A stretch of DNA of 64,000 nt from Toxotes chatareus (GCA_016801885.1 JAFBJY010000235.1:1-64000), one strand, 5' to 3'. Counted from the first letter of the stretch, positions 22,120 through 33,126 are shown. Notes: a model not told the origin generated them from the sequence alone. Numbers and translations are program-made.

Positions 22120-22375
22120 ATCTAGCACGTCAGGTGCAAGAGGAAGATGACTCTGAAGGTGTGGTGGAGGCTTGGAAACAACCAGCCAAGGCAGATCTCT
22201 CTCACCTGGATGGCAAGAGACCAGTTGAACTGCAAGTTATATTTGACAGCTTTCCCGAGCTGTTCGCACTAAAACCAGGCCATACAGATGTGTTGCAGCA
22301 TGTTAACCGGGTAAAAAACTAAATAAGGCAGGCATATTACCAAGTCCCAGCGAAAAGTACACAAGTATTATCAGC
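22120..22375 (+). pseudogene. Start of Gypsy reverse transcriptase, truncated
   Basis: A frame encodes HLDGKRPVELQVIFDSFPEL and FALKPGHTDVLQHV, then AYYQVP after a stop. This resembles the linker and first strand of Gypsy RT (the pattern of a PG-T short motif, then HxI, then YR-P). It breaks off near 22375 with no palm domain. Its position after integrase defines the Gmr1-like order. Confidence 0.55.
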
Positions 22376-22804
22376 AGCCAGAGCATTCACTGTAAAACAT
22401 TAAAAACAGGGTGAAAACCAGGTATACTTTGTTTTTTTCTCAGATCTTTAACATAAATTGTGGCAGCATTTTAGTTTGAACTCAATCAGCTCAGTTGTCC
22501 CAAGATTCAGAGAAAGACAAAACATTGATGTTCACAATGATGCTTTTAATGTGAAAGGACAAGATCATGATTAGAGTCTTAAAAAGTAAAAGTCAGCAAC
22601 ATTTTTCTCATGTAATAATCGTAGCTTCCATCTTTAAAGGACTGGAAGAGGAAGAAGTTTACAAGGAATCATTTAGAAAAGTTTAACAAATAAACTGCTT
22701 TAATACATGAATCTGAAAAGGTGTGTGTGAGTGAAAGAGACAGACATGTACAGACTGAACTATCTGTTCAACAGAGCTTCTCTAACAGGAGGAGACTCTC
22801 GCTG
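22376..22804. other. 3' flank of the NLR gene, no separate feature
   Basis: AT-rich sequence downstream of the B30.2 stop codon on the minus strand. It could hold the 3' UTR of the NLR gene; no definite polyadenylation site is assigned. Confidence 0.4.
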
Positions 22805-23361
22805 CTACACTCTACACAGCGACACTGAGCAACCAGACGACCAGAACACAAACCCAAACCCAGGATACAGAGGTTCACTGAATGTGGTGTACAAGGTGTA
22901 GAGGTGGATCAGTGAGTCAGAGGAGACTCTGTAGAAGGACAGAGAGCCAGCAGGACAGTCCACATACACTGCTACTCTGTGAGAGACAGAGGAAGATGAT
23001 GAAGAGGAGGAGGAGGAGGAGACAGGTGTCACTCTGTTATTGTGCCAAACAAAGTAACCACCATCATAGCAGCTCAGACTCCAGGACTGATCGTTCTTTC
23101 CAAACAAACAGTTTTCTCTGTCTCCTTTCCTTCTGATTCCTCTGTAACTCACTGATATATCAACTCCTCCTCTCCACTCGACCTCCCAGTAACAGCGACC
23201 AGTTAGACCATTACTACACAGCAGCTGAGGACACTGGTCAAATGTAACTGGATGATCAGGATATGACTGATCCTCCTCCACATGTGTAATCTTCCTGTTG
23301 TTGTCAGACAGTTTGATCTTTCTGTTTACTGTGTTTGTGTCGATGGTGAGTTCACAGAAAT
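22805..23361 (-). other. NLR B30.2 (PRY-SPRY) exon, intact
   Basis: The frame is open from the acceptor (CCATCAG) to the stop. PRY: CELTIDTNTVNRKIKLSDNN. SPRY: GLTGRCYWEVEWRGGVDISV, SYRGIRRKG, QSWSLSC, a serine run of 11 residues encoded by a GAG/CTC-type repeat, and GSLSFYRVSSDSLIHLYTL, ending LYPGFGFVFWSSGCSVSLC. B30.2 domains mediate protein recognition. This exon has no defect that I can see, in contrast with the NACHT exon. Confidence 0.88.
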
Positions 23362-23477
23362 CTGATGGAAAGAAGAAGACACAACACAGCTACGGTTATT
23401 GATCATTGATTGACACTTTGAAGATGGTTGAATGTGAGCTGCTTTGTTTTCAGGAATCAAATGAAAACCACACTTAC

Positions 23478-23524
23478 ACTTCCTCAGACCTGGTCTCAAC
23501 CATCGGACTCCACCAGGCTCCACT
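23478..23524 (-). other. NLR 47-bp linker exon
   Basis: Encodes VEPGGVRWLRPGLRKC and ends at a strong GTAAGT donor. This short exon regularly sits between the LRRs and B30.2 in fish NLR-C genes. Confidence 0.75.
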
Positions 23525-24063
23525 CTGAAAGGAGGAGGGGGGTCAGACCAGCACGTTCTCTTTCAGCATGCAAACATGGACATTACATGGCTCTCATACA
23601 CAGATGGTTTGAATATTCTGTTCATTCAGCAAAGAGACAAAGGACCTGGAGTCCTTATCTTGGAATTATACAGAGCAGGAAGCTGACATGGAGGAAAGAT
23701 TTCATCATTTGTCTTCTCCATTTGATATCACTTTTGGTGTCAGACACAACAAAAGATCTCAGAATGACAAGATCAGGATCTCAGAGAGGTTCAGCTGATT
23801 ATTGATCATGGATATTTTAGAAGACAGAGACATGATCAGGGACCTGATTTCATTTGTGTCAGCACTGAACAGGTATCTAAGGTCTTTTGGGTTGTTGTGG
23901 TGAAAGCACTCTGAATGCTCAAAGTGGCTCTGTTGGTTCAGAAGCAGTTCAACCAGCTGCAGCTCAAATGTTTCCACGCTGGCTTTGTGCTGATGCAGCA
24001 TGAAATCCAGTCTGAGAAAGTCCTGCTCAGGTCACAGAAAACAGCTGACCACACCTGATTTAA

Positions 24064-24364
24064 CCCTGTGAGCCCGTACGTATCATATATGATACCCACA
24101 TTTCTGGGACTCATTGCATCACCATCAAGCATAAACTTTGCATTTAACCCTTTTAGATGAACTCTTATGCTCGTATACTGACTCCTGGTGGACCCCCCTC
24201 ACTTTTCCAAATGTTTTGACATGTGTGATACAAACAAAAAATATAATTAGAATTTATTTTTTTAATTATTTTTTTTTACATTTTGTCAAAGGGACAAATA
24301 AAGAGTTCATATTTGAAAAATCAGAATTTTCTGACCATTCTTTCATAGTTCAGGTCTCACAGGG
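24064..24364. mobile_element. piggyBac-type MITE in an NLR intron, TTAA target
   Basis: A perfect 13-bp inverted repeat including the target site (TTAACCCTGTGAG at 24060-24072 and CTCACAGGGTTAA at 24356-24368) bounds a 301-bp AT-rich interior with no transposase. The TTAA duplication with CCC...GGG termini is the signature of piggyBac-class elements. It lies between the last LRR exon and the 47-bp exon. It does not touch splice sites and is not the cause of the gene's frameshifts. Confidence 0.85.
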
Positions 24365-24492
24365 TTAATGATTGTCACATATTTTCTCTTAAATATGACA
24401 CAGTGAGTCATGATGAGATACTGAAGTGAGAGAAAACCCTGTTTGTGTTGTTGTTGAATTCAAAGCACTTCTGTAGAGATCTGTCATCATAC

Positions 24493-24666
24493 CCGAGGGT
24501 GTCCAGTCTCCAGTGTGGATCCTTCAGTCCAGCAGACAGCAGCTTCACTCCTGAGTCTCCTGGATGATTGTAGCTCAGATCAAGCTCTCTCAGATGGGAG
24601 GGGTTGGAGCTCAGAGCTGAGGCCAGAGAAGCACAGCCTTCATCTGTGATCAGACATCCTGACAGC
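24493..24666 (-). other. NLR LRR exon B (174 bp)
   Basis: A second 174-bp LRR exon, encoding SGCLITDEGCASLASALSS, LRELDLSYNHPGDSGVKLL and LKDPHWRLDTL. The acceptor is CTGCAG and the donor GTATGA. Only two LRR exons remain, fewer than many relatives carry. Confidence 0.85.
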
Positions 24667-24850
24667 CTGCAGACACACACAACATCACACAGGAACCCTC
24701 TGACAACACTTGCTGCTCTGTGTTGTTGTTCTTTTTTGTTCATATTTTTGTTCTTTACTTTGAAAAAATCCTGCAAAAGTTGGATGTTTATCCACTGATG
24801 TAAATCAGATATGAGCAAATCATCAGCTAAAGAGGTTGATGAATCCTGAC

Positions 24851-25024
24851 CTGAGAGTCTCCAGGGTACAGTGTGGACTTTGCAGCCCAGCAGACAGAAG
24901 CTTCAGCCCTGAATCCTGCAGGTTATTGTTACTCAGGTCCAGGTGTCTCAGACTAGAGGACTGGGAGCTGAGAACTGAGGACAGAGCTTCACAGCTTCTC
25001 TCTGAGAGGTTACAGCTGCTCAGT
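24851..25024 (-). other. NLR LRR exon A (174 bp)
   Basis: A 174-bp exon, the standard size of the phase-compatible LRR exons of fish NLRs. It encodes SSCNLSERSCEALSSVLSS, LRHLDLSNNNLQDSGLKLL and LQSPHCTLETL, one leucine-rich repeat pair of the ribonuclease-inhibitor type. The acceptor is CTTCAG and the donor GTCAGG. Confidence 0.85.
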
Positions 25025-25447
25025 CTGAAGAGGAAACAATGAAGAAAAAGGCAAATAAGTTTGCTCTGCAGCTCACAGCAAACTAACAGACCTGTAGTTG
25101 AAAACTGGGCCAAACATCAAACACAGATTTGTTCAGTGAAGCAGAAACATCAGCTCTTTATCCACCTGCTAACCAATGAGGAGTTTCTACATTGATGATC
25201 ACCTTTCATTGGCTCTGATTCAAATTCTTTCGGTTTTATTCTCAAAAGGTTGGAAACATGACAGTTAAATATGACACAATCAGTAATAAACAAACATGCA
25301 GTCAAGGCCGTAAGTATTTGGACACTTAGACATTCAACTCAGAGATGATAAGGAATTAAAGAAGAGAGGAATTTATTTTCCTCCTGCTGAATGAAATAGC
25401 AGAGTCTTTATATAATGATGAATAAATCCAACTATCTATACACTTAC

Positions 25448-27249
25448 AGAGCTTTGTTAGAGGCTTTGACAACTGGCAGCAGCTTCAGAAGAGCCTCCTC
25501 TGAAGCAGAGTATTTCTTCAGGTCAAACACGTCCAGATCTTTTTCTGATGACAGGAAGATGAAGACCAGAGCTGACCATTGAGCAGGAGACAGTTCATCT
25601 GTGGAGAGATGTCCTGAACTCAGGGACTGTTGGATCTGCTCCACTAGAGAACGGTCATTCAGTTCATTCAGACAGTGGAACAGGTTGATGCTTTGCTCTG
25701 CAGAGGGAGTCTCTTCAATCTTCTTCTTGATGTACTGGACTGTTTGCTGATTGGTCTGTGAGCCACTTCCTGTCTGTGTCAGCAGACCTCGTAGGAGAGT
25801 CTGATTGGTCTGCAGTGAAAGCCCCAGGAGGAAGCGGAGGAACAAGTCCAGGTGTCCATTAAGACTCTGTAAGGCCTTGTCCACAGCTCTCTGGTAGAGC
25901 TACGTTAGATCAGGTTTGTATCTGAACAGTTTAGACCAGTTGGAGGTTGATTGTTCTTCTGACAGCAGATTGACTCCAGAGTTGATGAAGGTCAGATGGA
26001 CATGAAGAGCAGCCAGAAACTCCTGAACACTCAGATGGACGAAGCAGAACACCTTGTCCTGGTACAGTCCTCTCTCTTCTTTAAAGACCTGTGTGAACAC
26101 TCCTGAGTACACTGAGGCTGCTCTGATATTGATGCCACACTCTGTCAGGTCTGATTCATAGAAGATCAGGTTTCCTTTCTGCAGCTGCTCAAAAGCCAGT
26201 TTTCCCAAAGACTCAATCATCTTCCTGGTCTCTGGACTCCAGTGTGGATCTGTCTCAGGTCCTCCATCATACTTAATGTTCTTCAATTTGGACTGAACCA
26301 CCAGGAAGTGGATGTACATTTCAGTCAAGGTCTTGGGCAGCTCTCCTCCCTCTCTGGTTTTCAACACATCCTCCAGAACTGTAGCAGTGATCCAACAGAA
26401 GACCGGGATGTGGCACATGATGTGGAGGCTTCAGAAGTCTTGATGTGGGAGATGATCCTTCTGGCCTGCTCCTCCTCTCTGAACCTCTTCCTGAAGTACT
26501 CCTCCTTCAATGGGTCAGTGAACCCTCTGACCTCTGTCACCATGTCAACACACTCAGGAGGGATCTGATTGGCTGCCAGGAGGTCGTGTGGTTATCCAGA
26601 GGCGAGCAGAGGGAAGCAGTTTCCCCTGATGAGGTTTGTCAGCAGCACATCCACTGAGGTGGACTCTGTAACATCAGTCAGGATCTCAGTGTTGTGGAAG
26701 TCCAGAGGAAGTCGACACTCATCCAGACCATCAAAGATGAACAGAACCTGGACCTCTTCAAACCTGCAGAGTCCTGCTTCTTTGGTTTCAGTAAAGAAGT
26801 GATGAACAAGTTCCACCAGGCTGAACTTTTTCTCTTTCAGTACATTCAGCTCTCTGAACGTGAATGGAAATGTGAAGTGTATGTCCTGGTTGGCTTTGTC
26901 TTCAGCCCAGTCCAGAGTCAACTTCTGTGTTAAGACTGTTTTCCCAATGCCAGCCACTCCCTTTGTCATCACTGTTCTGATTAGTCCGTCTTTTCCAGGT
27001 GAGGCTTTAAAGATGTCTTCTTGTCTGGTGCTTGTTTCTGGTCTGGCTGGTTTCCTGGATGCTGTTTCAATCTGTCTGACCTCATGTTCATCATTGACCT
27101 CTCCAGTCCCTCCTCTGTGATGTAGAGCTCTGTGTAGATCTGATTCAGAAGGGTTGGGTTTCCTGCTTTAGAGATCCCCTCAAACACACACTGGAACTTC
27201 TTCTTCAGAGTAGATTTAAGTTTACGTTGACAAACTGCAGCATCATGTC
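25448..27249 (-). pseudogene. NLR FISNA-NACHT exon with frameshifts and a stop
   Basis: The 1802-bp exon is about the usual size. FISNA begins GHDAAVCQRKLKSTLKKKF. The NACHT Walker A is GVAGIGKTVL (about 26940-26970) and the Walker B LFIFDGLDEC (about 26705-26740). The winged-helix and superhelical parts include VFCFVHLSVQEFLAAL (about 26000-26055) and end ASNKAL. Defects compared with the family pattern are a one-base loss near 27115-27125 (inside YITE..), one near 26620 (after LTNLIRG, compensated near 26575), one near 26430-26440 (after SHIKTS), and an in-frame TAG at 25900-25902 (after YKPDLT). NACHT would bind ATP and drive oligomerisation; with these breaks it cannot be made whole. Confidence 0.8.
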
Positions 27250-27407
27250 CTGAATGAACAAGAAACAACATCAATGACTGATTCATAAAGAAAACATGAC
27301 ATGTTCATCCCCTAAAGAACACACATGAACATATCCCCCCATGTCTTAAGATGTTAGTAAATGTCCCATTTGTCCATCATGTTGAATCTTTAGAGAAATC
27401 CTCTTAC

Positions 27408-27636
27408 TGCTGTGCAGACAGTCAGCCAGCTCCTCCAGCTTCATTCTCCTCAGGAAGTTCACTGTGATCTTCACAAAAGCCTCTCTGCTGCTCCTCCTCT
27501 GCTCTTCATCCTCACCGTCCAACACCTCCTCATCCTCCCTCTGACTCTCTGAGCATTCTGGGTAATCTGGACTCACAACCTTCTGGATCTTCTTCAGCTC
27601 CTTCTTCACAAAAGTGACAATGTTCTCCTCCAGCAG
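27408..27636 (-). other. NLR exon 4 (N-terminal helical domain)
   Basis: Encodes LLEENIVTFVKKELKKIQKV through an acidic EDEEVLDGEDEEQRRSSREA to FLRRMKLEELADCLHS. This is the charged helical domain found before FISNA in group 1/2 teleost NLRs. The acceptor is TTCCAG and the donor GTAAGA. Confidence 0.8.
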
Positions 27637-27794
27637 CTGGAACAGAAAACTATATGAATGACACAAAGTAAAACCATGGAGCCAAACATCAGATCCATGT
27701 TGGACACACTGACAGTCCACTGCTCTAAAAAGTGCAGCATGGAGATTATTGTCAACACAACAGATGTCAAAGTAGTAGTTGTCCATGTTCAGAC

Positions 27795-27873
27795 CATGAA
27801 TATGGAGTCCAGGTGTATTTGATGGTGCTGGGCAGACTGAGCACTGGGAACCTCTGAGCTCTCCTGGTCCACT
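27795..27873 (-). other. NLR exon 3
   Basis: A short exon encoding VDQESSEVPSAQSAQHHQ and LDSIFM, with an AG acceptor. The donor is a weaker GTCTGA. It joins the next exon at ...SIFM/LLEEN, as in related genes. Confidence 0.65.
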
Positions 27874-28271
27874 CTGTGGAGGAACCATGAAGAATTAGCT
27901 CACATTATATTTGCAGCATCTGTGAGAGTTTTATGCTTTGTACACAAACAACAGCTGCTTTTATGTTCTGTTGTGACTGTCCTGATTAAAGCAAACACTA
28001 CTGTGCTGTGACATTCTCAATGAGAGGAAACAAGCAATCAATTCTGTACCTCAGGACCTAGAGTCATCACAACAAATCCACCTTTTCAATGATGAGTTTT
28101 AAGGACTCACACTGGGTTTGACAGAAGTCTCACCTCTGCTACAGGACACTAACACAAACACTGGAACTGGATAGGTGCTGAGTTACAGGGAGTTTTAGTT
28201 CTGATCTGAATGACACATATAAGAACATAAGAACAGCTGTCTGATACATTTTAAACTCAGCTGCAGCTCAC

Positions 28272-28412
28272 TTCTTTGCAGCAGAGGGAGGCTGTCCTTT
28301 GAAATCAATGGGACGATCCAGTGACCAGTCACTCTTCATGGACACACAGCTGGGCTCAGGTCCATGTTCAGGTCCAGGTCCAGCAGAGTCTGGTGTGTGC
28401 TGCTGCTCTGGC
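28272..28412 (-). other. NLR exon 2
   Basis: Encodes PEQQHTPDSAGPGPEHGPEP, then SCVSMKSDWSLDRPIDFKG. The CVSMKSD.S...PI.FK pattern is a recurring short N-terminal module of fish NLR-C proteins. It has an AG acceptor and a GTGAGC donor. Confidence 0.75.
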
Positions 28413-28524
28413 CTTCAACACAACACACACAGAGCTTTGAGTGTGAATAATGATGGTGCAGTGATGTGAGTGCTGAGCTCTGACATGGAGAAGAGTCATG
28501 GACAGTTAAAGATCCTCATCTCAC

Positions 28525-28613
28525 CTCTGAGCTTTGGTCTGGATCTCATGGTCCCCACACAGACTGCTTTTAGGGGGAGGAGCTCCCTCCTCTCTGTCCT
28601 CACACTGATTCAT
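28525..28613 (-). other. NLR exon 1 (start codon)
   Basis: The ATG at 28611-28613 (minus) opens MNQCEDREEGAPPPKSSLCG, a typical N-terminus of teleost NLRC3-like proteins, followed by DHEIQTKAQ and a GTGAGA donor. This start is chosen because the peptide matches the family style and the frame leads into the donor. Confidence 0.75.
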
Positions 28614-28960
28614 GATGCTGAATTCACATCCACATCAGCTCACACACACTTTCTACCTTCATCTGGAGAGAAAACACAAATCATTCATCTGCACATCAAC
28701 TGAAATCCTCCTCTCCATCATTTGTCCTGTAGAAATATCAGCTGCTCCTCCACTGATTGGCTCTTCTTTCCTCTTTCATATCAGTGTCAGTTGAATGCAG
28801 TCAGACAGCAGTGTGAGGCAGAGGAAGCTGCCATCAGCTGCTGTACTTCCACTGTCAGTCCACTAGATGGAGTCATGAAGCTGCAGTGAAGTGCAGAGCA
28901 GCACACAGGATCCAGGGACGAGCATTTCCATTCACTGACACACAGACAGACTGAGATCCA
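28614..28960. promoter_or_regulatory. 5' flank of the NLR gene
   Basis: Upstream side of the NLR start codon on the minus strand. It probably contains the 5' UTR and promoter; no TATA box or defined element is assigned. Confidence 0.3.
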
Positions 28961-28984
28961 CTGGTTTTATCTGACACAGTCTAA

Positions 28985-29340
28985 AAATCCTGCTTTCTAA
29001 TGTCACTTGAGTAAAAGTACATGAGTGTAATCAGTAAAATATACTTCAACTGTCAAAAGTAAAAGTGTTGATCATGCAGAACAGACTCATTTGGTTTTAT
29101 TTTCGTCTTAATCTGAAAAGTAACTGTAGCTGTGAAATAAATGTAGTAAAATAGTGAAATATTTCCCTCTGAAAAGTTGTAAAGTATAAAGAAGCAGAAA
29201 ATGGAAACACTGGAGTTTCAGTGCAGCACTGCAATAAAAGTTACTTTTCATTTCAAAAGTATTAGATTCCAAACAACTTGTACATGCTTTTCAAAATAAA
29301 AGACTGACAATTTCAATAAGCTACTATATATATATGTATA
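28985..29340. repeat. Dispersed AAGTA-rich repeat
   Basis: Repeated AAAAGTA/AGTAAAA words (GAGTAAAAGTACATGAGTG, CAAAAGTAAAAGTGTTGATC, GAAAAGTAACTGTAG) are typical of an old dispersed fish repeat rich in AAGTACTT words. No clear ends were found. It is followed by a short TA-repeat at about 29325-29342. Confidence 0.4.
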
Positions 29341-29499
29341 TAAAACTATGTCCCTTTAATGAAGACAAATCAAACCAATCAAGAGCTCCACTTACTCAAT
29401 TATTCTCATGAACTTCATCCCTCTGCATCTCTCTCCTGTTAGTGTAGGAAAGGCTCTTAGTTCAAGCTTTTCTTCAGCTTCTTGTGAGTGTGTGTGCAC

Positions 29500-29690
29500 T
29501 TTTACTGACACACACACACAAAAAAAAACAAGAAATCCCAAGTAACAACAAGGAGTGTTGATGAGTAAAACATTAAAACTGCTGACATGGAGAAAATCAT
29601 CTGCGCCACAAAGTTTGGTAAAAGTGAAAGTAAACTGCAAAGCTTTGCCCAAAGAGGTGTGTGTGTGTGTGTGTGTCGTCTCTTCATTAT
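29500..29690 (-). repeat. Repeat with GT microsatellite, source of the 1-110 copy
   Basis: This holds (AC)n at about 29511-29521, the word set GAGTGTTGATGAGTAAAACA, GTTTGGTAAAAGTGAAAGTA (shared with 1-110), and (GT)n at about 29657-29675. No coding potential was recognised. Confidence 0.6.
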
Positions 29691-29699
29691 CCAAATATG

Positions 29700-30060
29700 C
29701 AGTGTGACTGGTTGGACTGAGTCTCAGGCTGAAGTTCACATGCTGAAGTGTTATTGAGACATGAAATTTCCTCATGACTCCCAGTGTGAACACACAAACA
29801 CTCTGCTGCTGTTTGATGTTTTCATTATTACTGATTATTGCTCCCAGTAAAAGTAATAATAATAGGTCATATTACATGGCTCTGAATTTGTATGACTGTT
29901 TGAGACAGAACCCATGAGATATATATCACTTACTGTTTCTGCCAGTTTCATATTTGTATCTTGAATGAAGGCAGATATGTGTGCAGATAGACCATAATGG
30001 GGTTAGGGCCCCCTGTCACTGTGACTTCAGACAAACTTCACAATTTAGAATAATCAAGGT
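29700..30060. other. Intergenic, nothing recognised
   Basis: AT-rich sequence without open frame, repeat boundary or RNA-like structure that I can support. Confidence 0.4.
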
Positions 30061-30064
30061 TTTT

Positions 30065-30520
30065 TTCTGTCCTAGTGTTTAAATGGATCTGGTCAACCTG
30101 CCAGGAGGAGTACATCAAAGTATAAAACATGACAATTCATGTTGCCAGTAAAACATGAACAGGAAGTAGAAGCATGAGGAAACTCAGAGGAATGAAGGAA
30201 CACAGATACTTAAATACACAAGAGAACTGTGTAACAAGTGAAACACATCAGGTCGGGAAAGACAATCAGAAGCGGGAAAAGACATAAGGACAGAAAGTAA
30301 ACCACCAACACACTTGGTAGGTAATTTCAAAGTAAAACAGGAAATGATGAATCCAAACAAACCACGAAACAAAGAATCCAAACAAAGAGTCACTCAAGGG
30401 ACATGAGCTGCAGAGTCTTTGTGAAGCACAGGTAGGGGTGAGGAGGAACCAGAATCTGAGGGTAGGGCTGAGAGTAGGGAAGCAGAGCAGGTCAAAGCAG
30501 GGGATTTGGTACATTGTTAA
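30065..30520 (-). mobile_element. LTR-like Gypsy fragment, minus strand
   Basis: On the minus strand the sequence has the TC/TG-rich LTR style, with a CCCGCTTCTGATTGTCTTTCC-like segment before a GTGTATTTAAG promoter word (plus-strand CTTAAATACAC at about 30210). This matches the organisation at 16.8-16.9 and 43.3-43.4 kb. No ends or target duplication were found. Confidence 0.45.
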
Positions 30521-32030
30521 AACACGTTGAGAAAACTCAAATTATCAAGGCAACATAATGCAAGAGATGTTTGAATTTTCCCAACTTGAAACTACTGTTT
30601 TTACTTTACTAAGATTTACAAGTTTAGACAAGAATTCTGTCTTCTTCACCTAATTCTGATATTCATATGAGGCTAACAATGAAATTCTTCCTTCAGTGCC
30701 ATGTGTTTCTACCTTCAACAAACACAGATATTCTTATTGAATAAACACAATTATTGCTTCAGTGAGAAAAGAATTTGCTTTTATAAAACAGGGAAATTCA
30801 TGTTGCTGTCAAACTATTTAAAGAGTGACCAATAAATAAATGTTTAAAGTTAGCAGCATATTTATTGTTAACATGGCTGTGAACACAAGGGTTAACAGGT
30901 GAAGTAGACACTGAAGTGTTGCCTAAAGTACCACATTAACTGAACAGATGTTAAATCCTACACGGCCTCAACCACTTCACAACATTAAGTCAAATTAAAA
31001 TCCAAAGCTGCTTCTGATCTAGATACTGATGATGGCAGATATCTTTCTGTCTTTAAGAAGCAAAGAGGACACATTAAGAATTACTCAGTTGACACTGGAT
31101 ATACAGCTCTTATAAACACTTCCACAAATTACACAACACACGAACAGATGAAACACAGGCTGAAGCCATGCCTGGCTTTCCTACTGTCATTCAGAGCAAA
31201 AGCTTTGTTTTCAGAGACCTTACAGGCTGCAAGCATCGAGAGCCAAGCTCCAAAAAGATTGCGGAATTGCTTCAAATGTCTCTCTCATCTCTCACATTTG
31301 GTGATATGGCGGCATCATTGTCTTCAAGGACAGTGAGGACGGCAATAGACGCACCTCTGAGCACCATTTCTTCAGGGTCAGTTTCCTGAGGAAAAATAAG
31401 AAACATGAAAGATACTAAGAACTAAACTAAAAACTAAAAGACAAAATATATTTCTGCTGATTTGAACTTAACTTTCATACCATGTTACTGGCTGTTGCCA
31501 TTCAGCTTCACATAAGTTTGAAAAACAAATGTTGAAATTGTGACTCAAGAACAGCATATCTTTCCAGAAACAATGAGTTGGTTGCTATCACCCACCAACC
31601 TTGTTGTGATAAGAATCACAACCACAATCGATGAGGAGTAGAGGAACAATTCAAAACAGGCCTACAGCATCTCCAGTACATGGCACAGGAATGAAAGACG
31701 GGATTATTCTTCTTTTGCACCTCTCATAATGTTGGATTCAAACCTTTTACTTCTTGACTCTTATGTTCATCATGTTGGTTTGAAGCCAGAAACACTGTTT
31801 TGAAAAGACTTTCATGTCTTTTATGTCTTTACTGATAATGAAGCTCATAAATTGAGGCTATAGTGTGTTTCTCCTCCAATCTTGTTAAAATACAGACACA
31901 GAGTCATGACATTGCTTAATGACTTAATGAGAAGTGTAGATGTTTATATTATGGTACACTGGGTGCCCCATGATCATATATATATGTCTGTATATGCCTG
32001 GAAATAATGAAACACGTTAACGGGCTTTGT
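30521..32030. other. Intergenic, nothing recognised
   Basis: Open frames at 31148-31336 and 31168-31389 overlap in different frames and show no domain or splice context, so they are not called. There is no visible terminal repeat. Confidence 0.4.
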
Positions 32031-32049
32031 CTCTACTTTTTATACCTTT

Positions 32050-32345
32050 CTGTCGAAGGCCTCTTACCTTCCCTTAGATAAACAGTGGAGAACTGATGTC
32101 CCAGAACTTAGACATGACTTTGATTGGGATTCAGTCTGGTCTAATATTTTGCTGACTTATCATAATCCAAATCACCAGCAAATCCATCTGAATTCTGCTC
32201 ATAGAATTGACCTCACTCCAAGAAGATTGCACTTGATGGTGATGATGCACACTGTGTTCCCTGGAGGCTCCTGGTACATTCCTCCACATGTACTGGGAAT
32301 GTCCACCTGTGGCTTGTTTTTGGAACAGGATATCCTGGCTTTTGT
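32050..32345 (+). mobile_element. L1-type LINE ORF2 C-terminal fragment, decayed
   Basis: In translation, with frameshifts, this gives WDSVWSNILLTYHNPNHQQI, HRIDLTPRRLHLM and then GTFLHMYWECPPV. The NPNHQQIH...LTP.KLH and GTFLHMFWECP words are those of the C-terminal region of fish L1 ORF2. There is no RT palm and no 3' tail; it is an internal fragment. Confidence 0.7.
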
Positions 32346-32955
32346 CAGATATATTTTCTTTGACTATTCCTATGTCAGTAACTACTCCTGAACCATTTAT
32401 CTCAGCTGCCGATGCCTGAGCACCAGAAGAGACATGTCGTCATGTGAACAGGAAAAACCTTCACATTTCTGCACATAACAAGAAACTATCAACAGACTGC
32501 TGAAAGTGTTTGTTCTTTCCTGTAGTCAAACACAAACTCTTAATCCCAGTGGGATCTCTGCTGTGGAGATCTGAAGGAGAGACTGATATTCACACCAAAG
32601 ATGAGAAACAATCTTGTTCCTGTTCTGTTCTCACTGAGTTGGGATCAGATCCACTGTACATTTCAGTAGTGATGACTGCAGGGTCAATGTATTCAACCTG
32701 AAACCTGCTGGAGAAATAAACTGGTGGTGAGGTTATGGATTTCTCCCCACAATTAACATCATTCTCCTGAACTTAAAAAAAAATTTAACATTTAGTGCCT
32801 GTTTAAGTTAATTATTCAGTGAGTTTAGTAATAATCAAAATATCAAATCATTGATTACATGACTCAGTGAATAACACATCTCTCTAATCAATAGATTCAT
32901 ATAACTGATCAATCTGATTGCCTTAGAAATACTAAACTACTTATGGAAATTCTGA
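32346..32955. other. Intergenic, nothing recognised
   Basis: No supported gene. The open frame at 32510-32701 has no recognisable domain. Confidence 0.4.
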
Positions 32956-32956
32956 G

Positions 32957-32958
<2 letters not shown>

Positions 32959-33041
<83 letters not shown>
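32959..33041 (+). repeat. (TC)n(AC)n compound microsatellite
   Basis: About 16 TC units are followed directly by about 25 AC units. The same compound structure occurs at 38175-38241. Confidence 0.97.
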
Positions 33042-33043
<2 letters not shown>

Positions 33044-33126
33044 TCTGAAGAATGATTGTGGATGACAATCAGAAAATCCATTTGGCCTTTGAGGAATTTA
33101 ATTGTGTGCCTGCTCCAAATGATATG

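Larger units (their letters stand above)
22805..28613 (-). pseudogene. NLR immune receptor gene (fish NLR-C / NLRC3-like, FISNA-NACHT-LRR-B30.2), broken
   Basis: Reading right to left, the exons are: start exon 28525-28613; 28272-28412; 27795-27873; 27408-27636; FISNA-NACHT exon 25448-27249; LRR exons 24851-25024 and 24493-24666; a 47-bp exon 23478-23524; and the B30.2 exon 22805-23361. All junctions named have AG/GT signals. Intact members of this family are cytoplasmic sensors or modulators of innate immunity, expanded to hundreds of copies in teleosts. This copy has at least three single-base frameshifts and an in-frame TAG in the NACHT exon, so it should not yield a full receptor unless the assembly is wrong. 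A piggyBac-type MITE sits in the intron before the 47-bp exon. Confidence 0.85.

Noticed and set aside
22882..23136. Arginine-rich open frame on the plus strand
   Set aside because: It is the antisense of the B30.2 exon; the basic run is the complement of the serine repeat.
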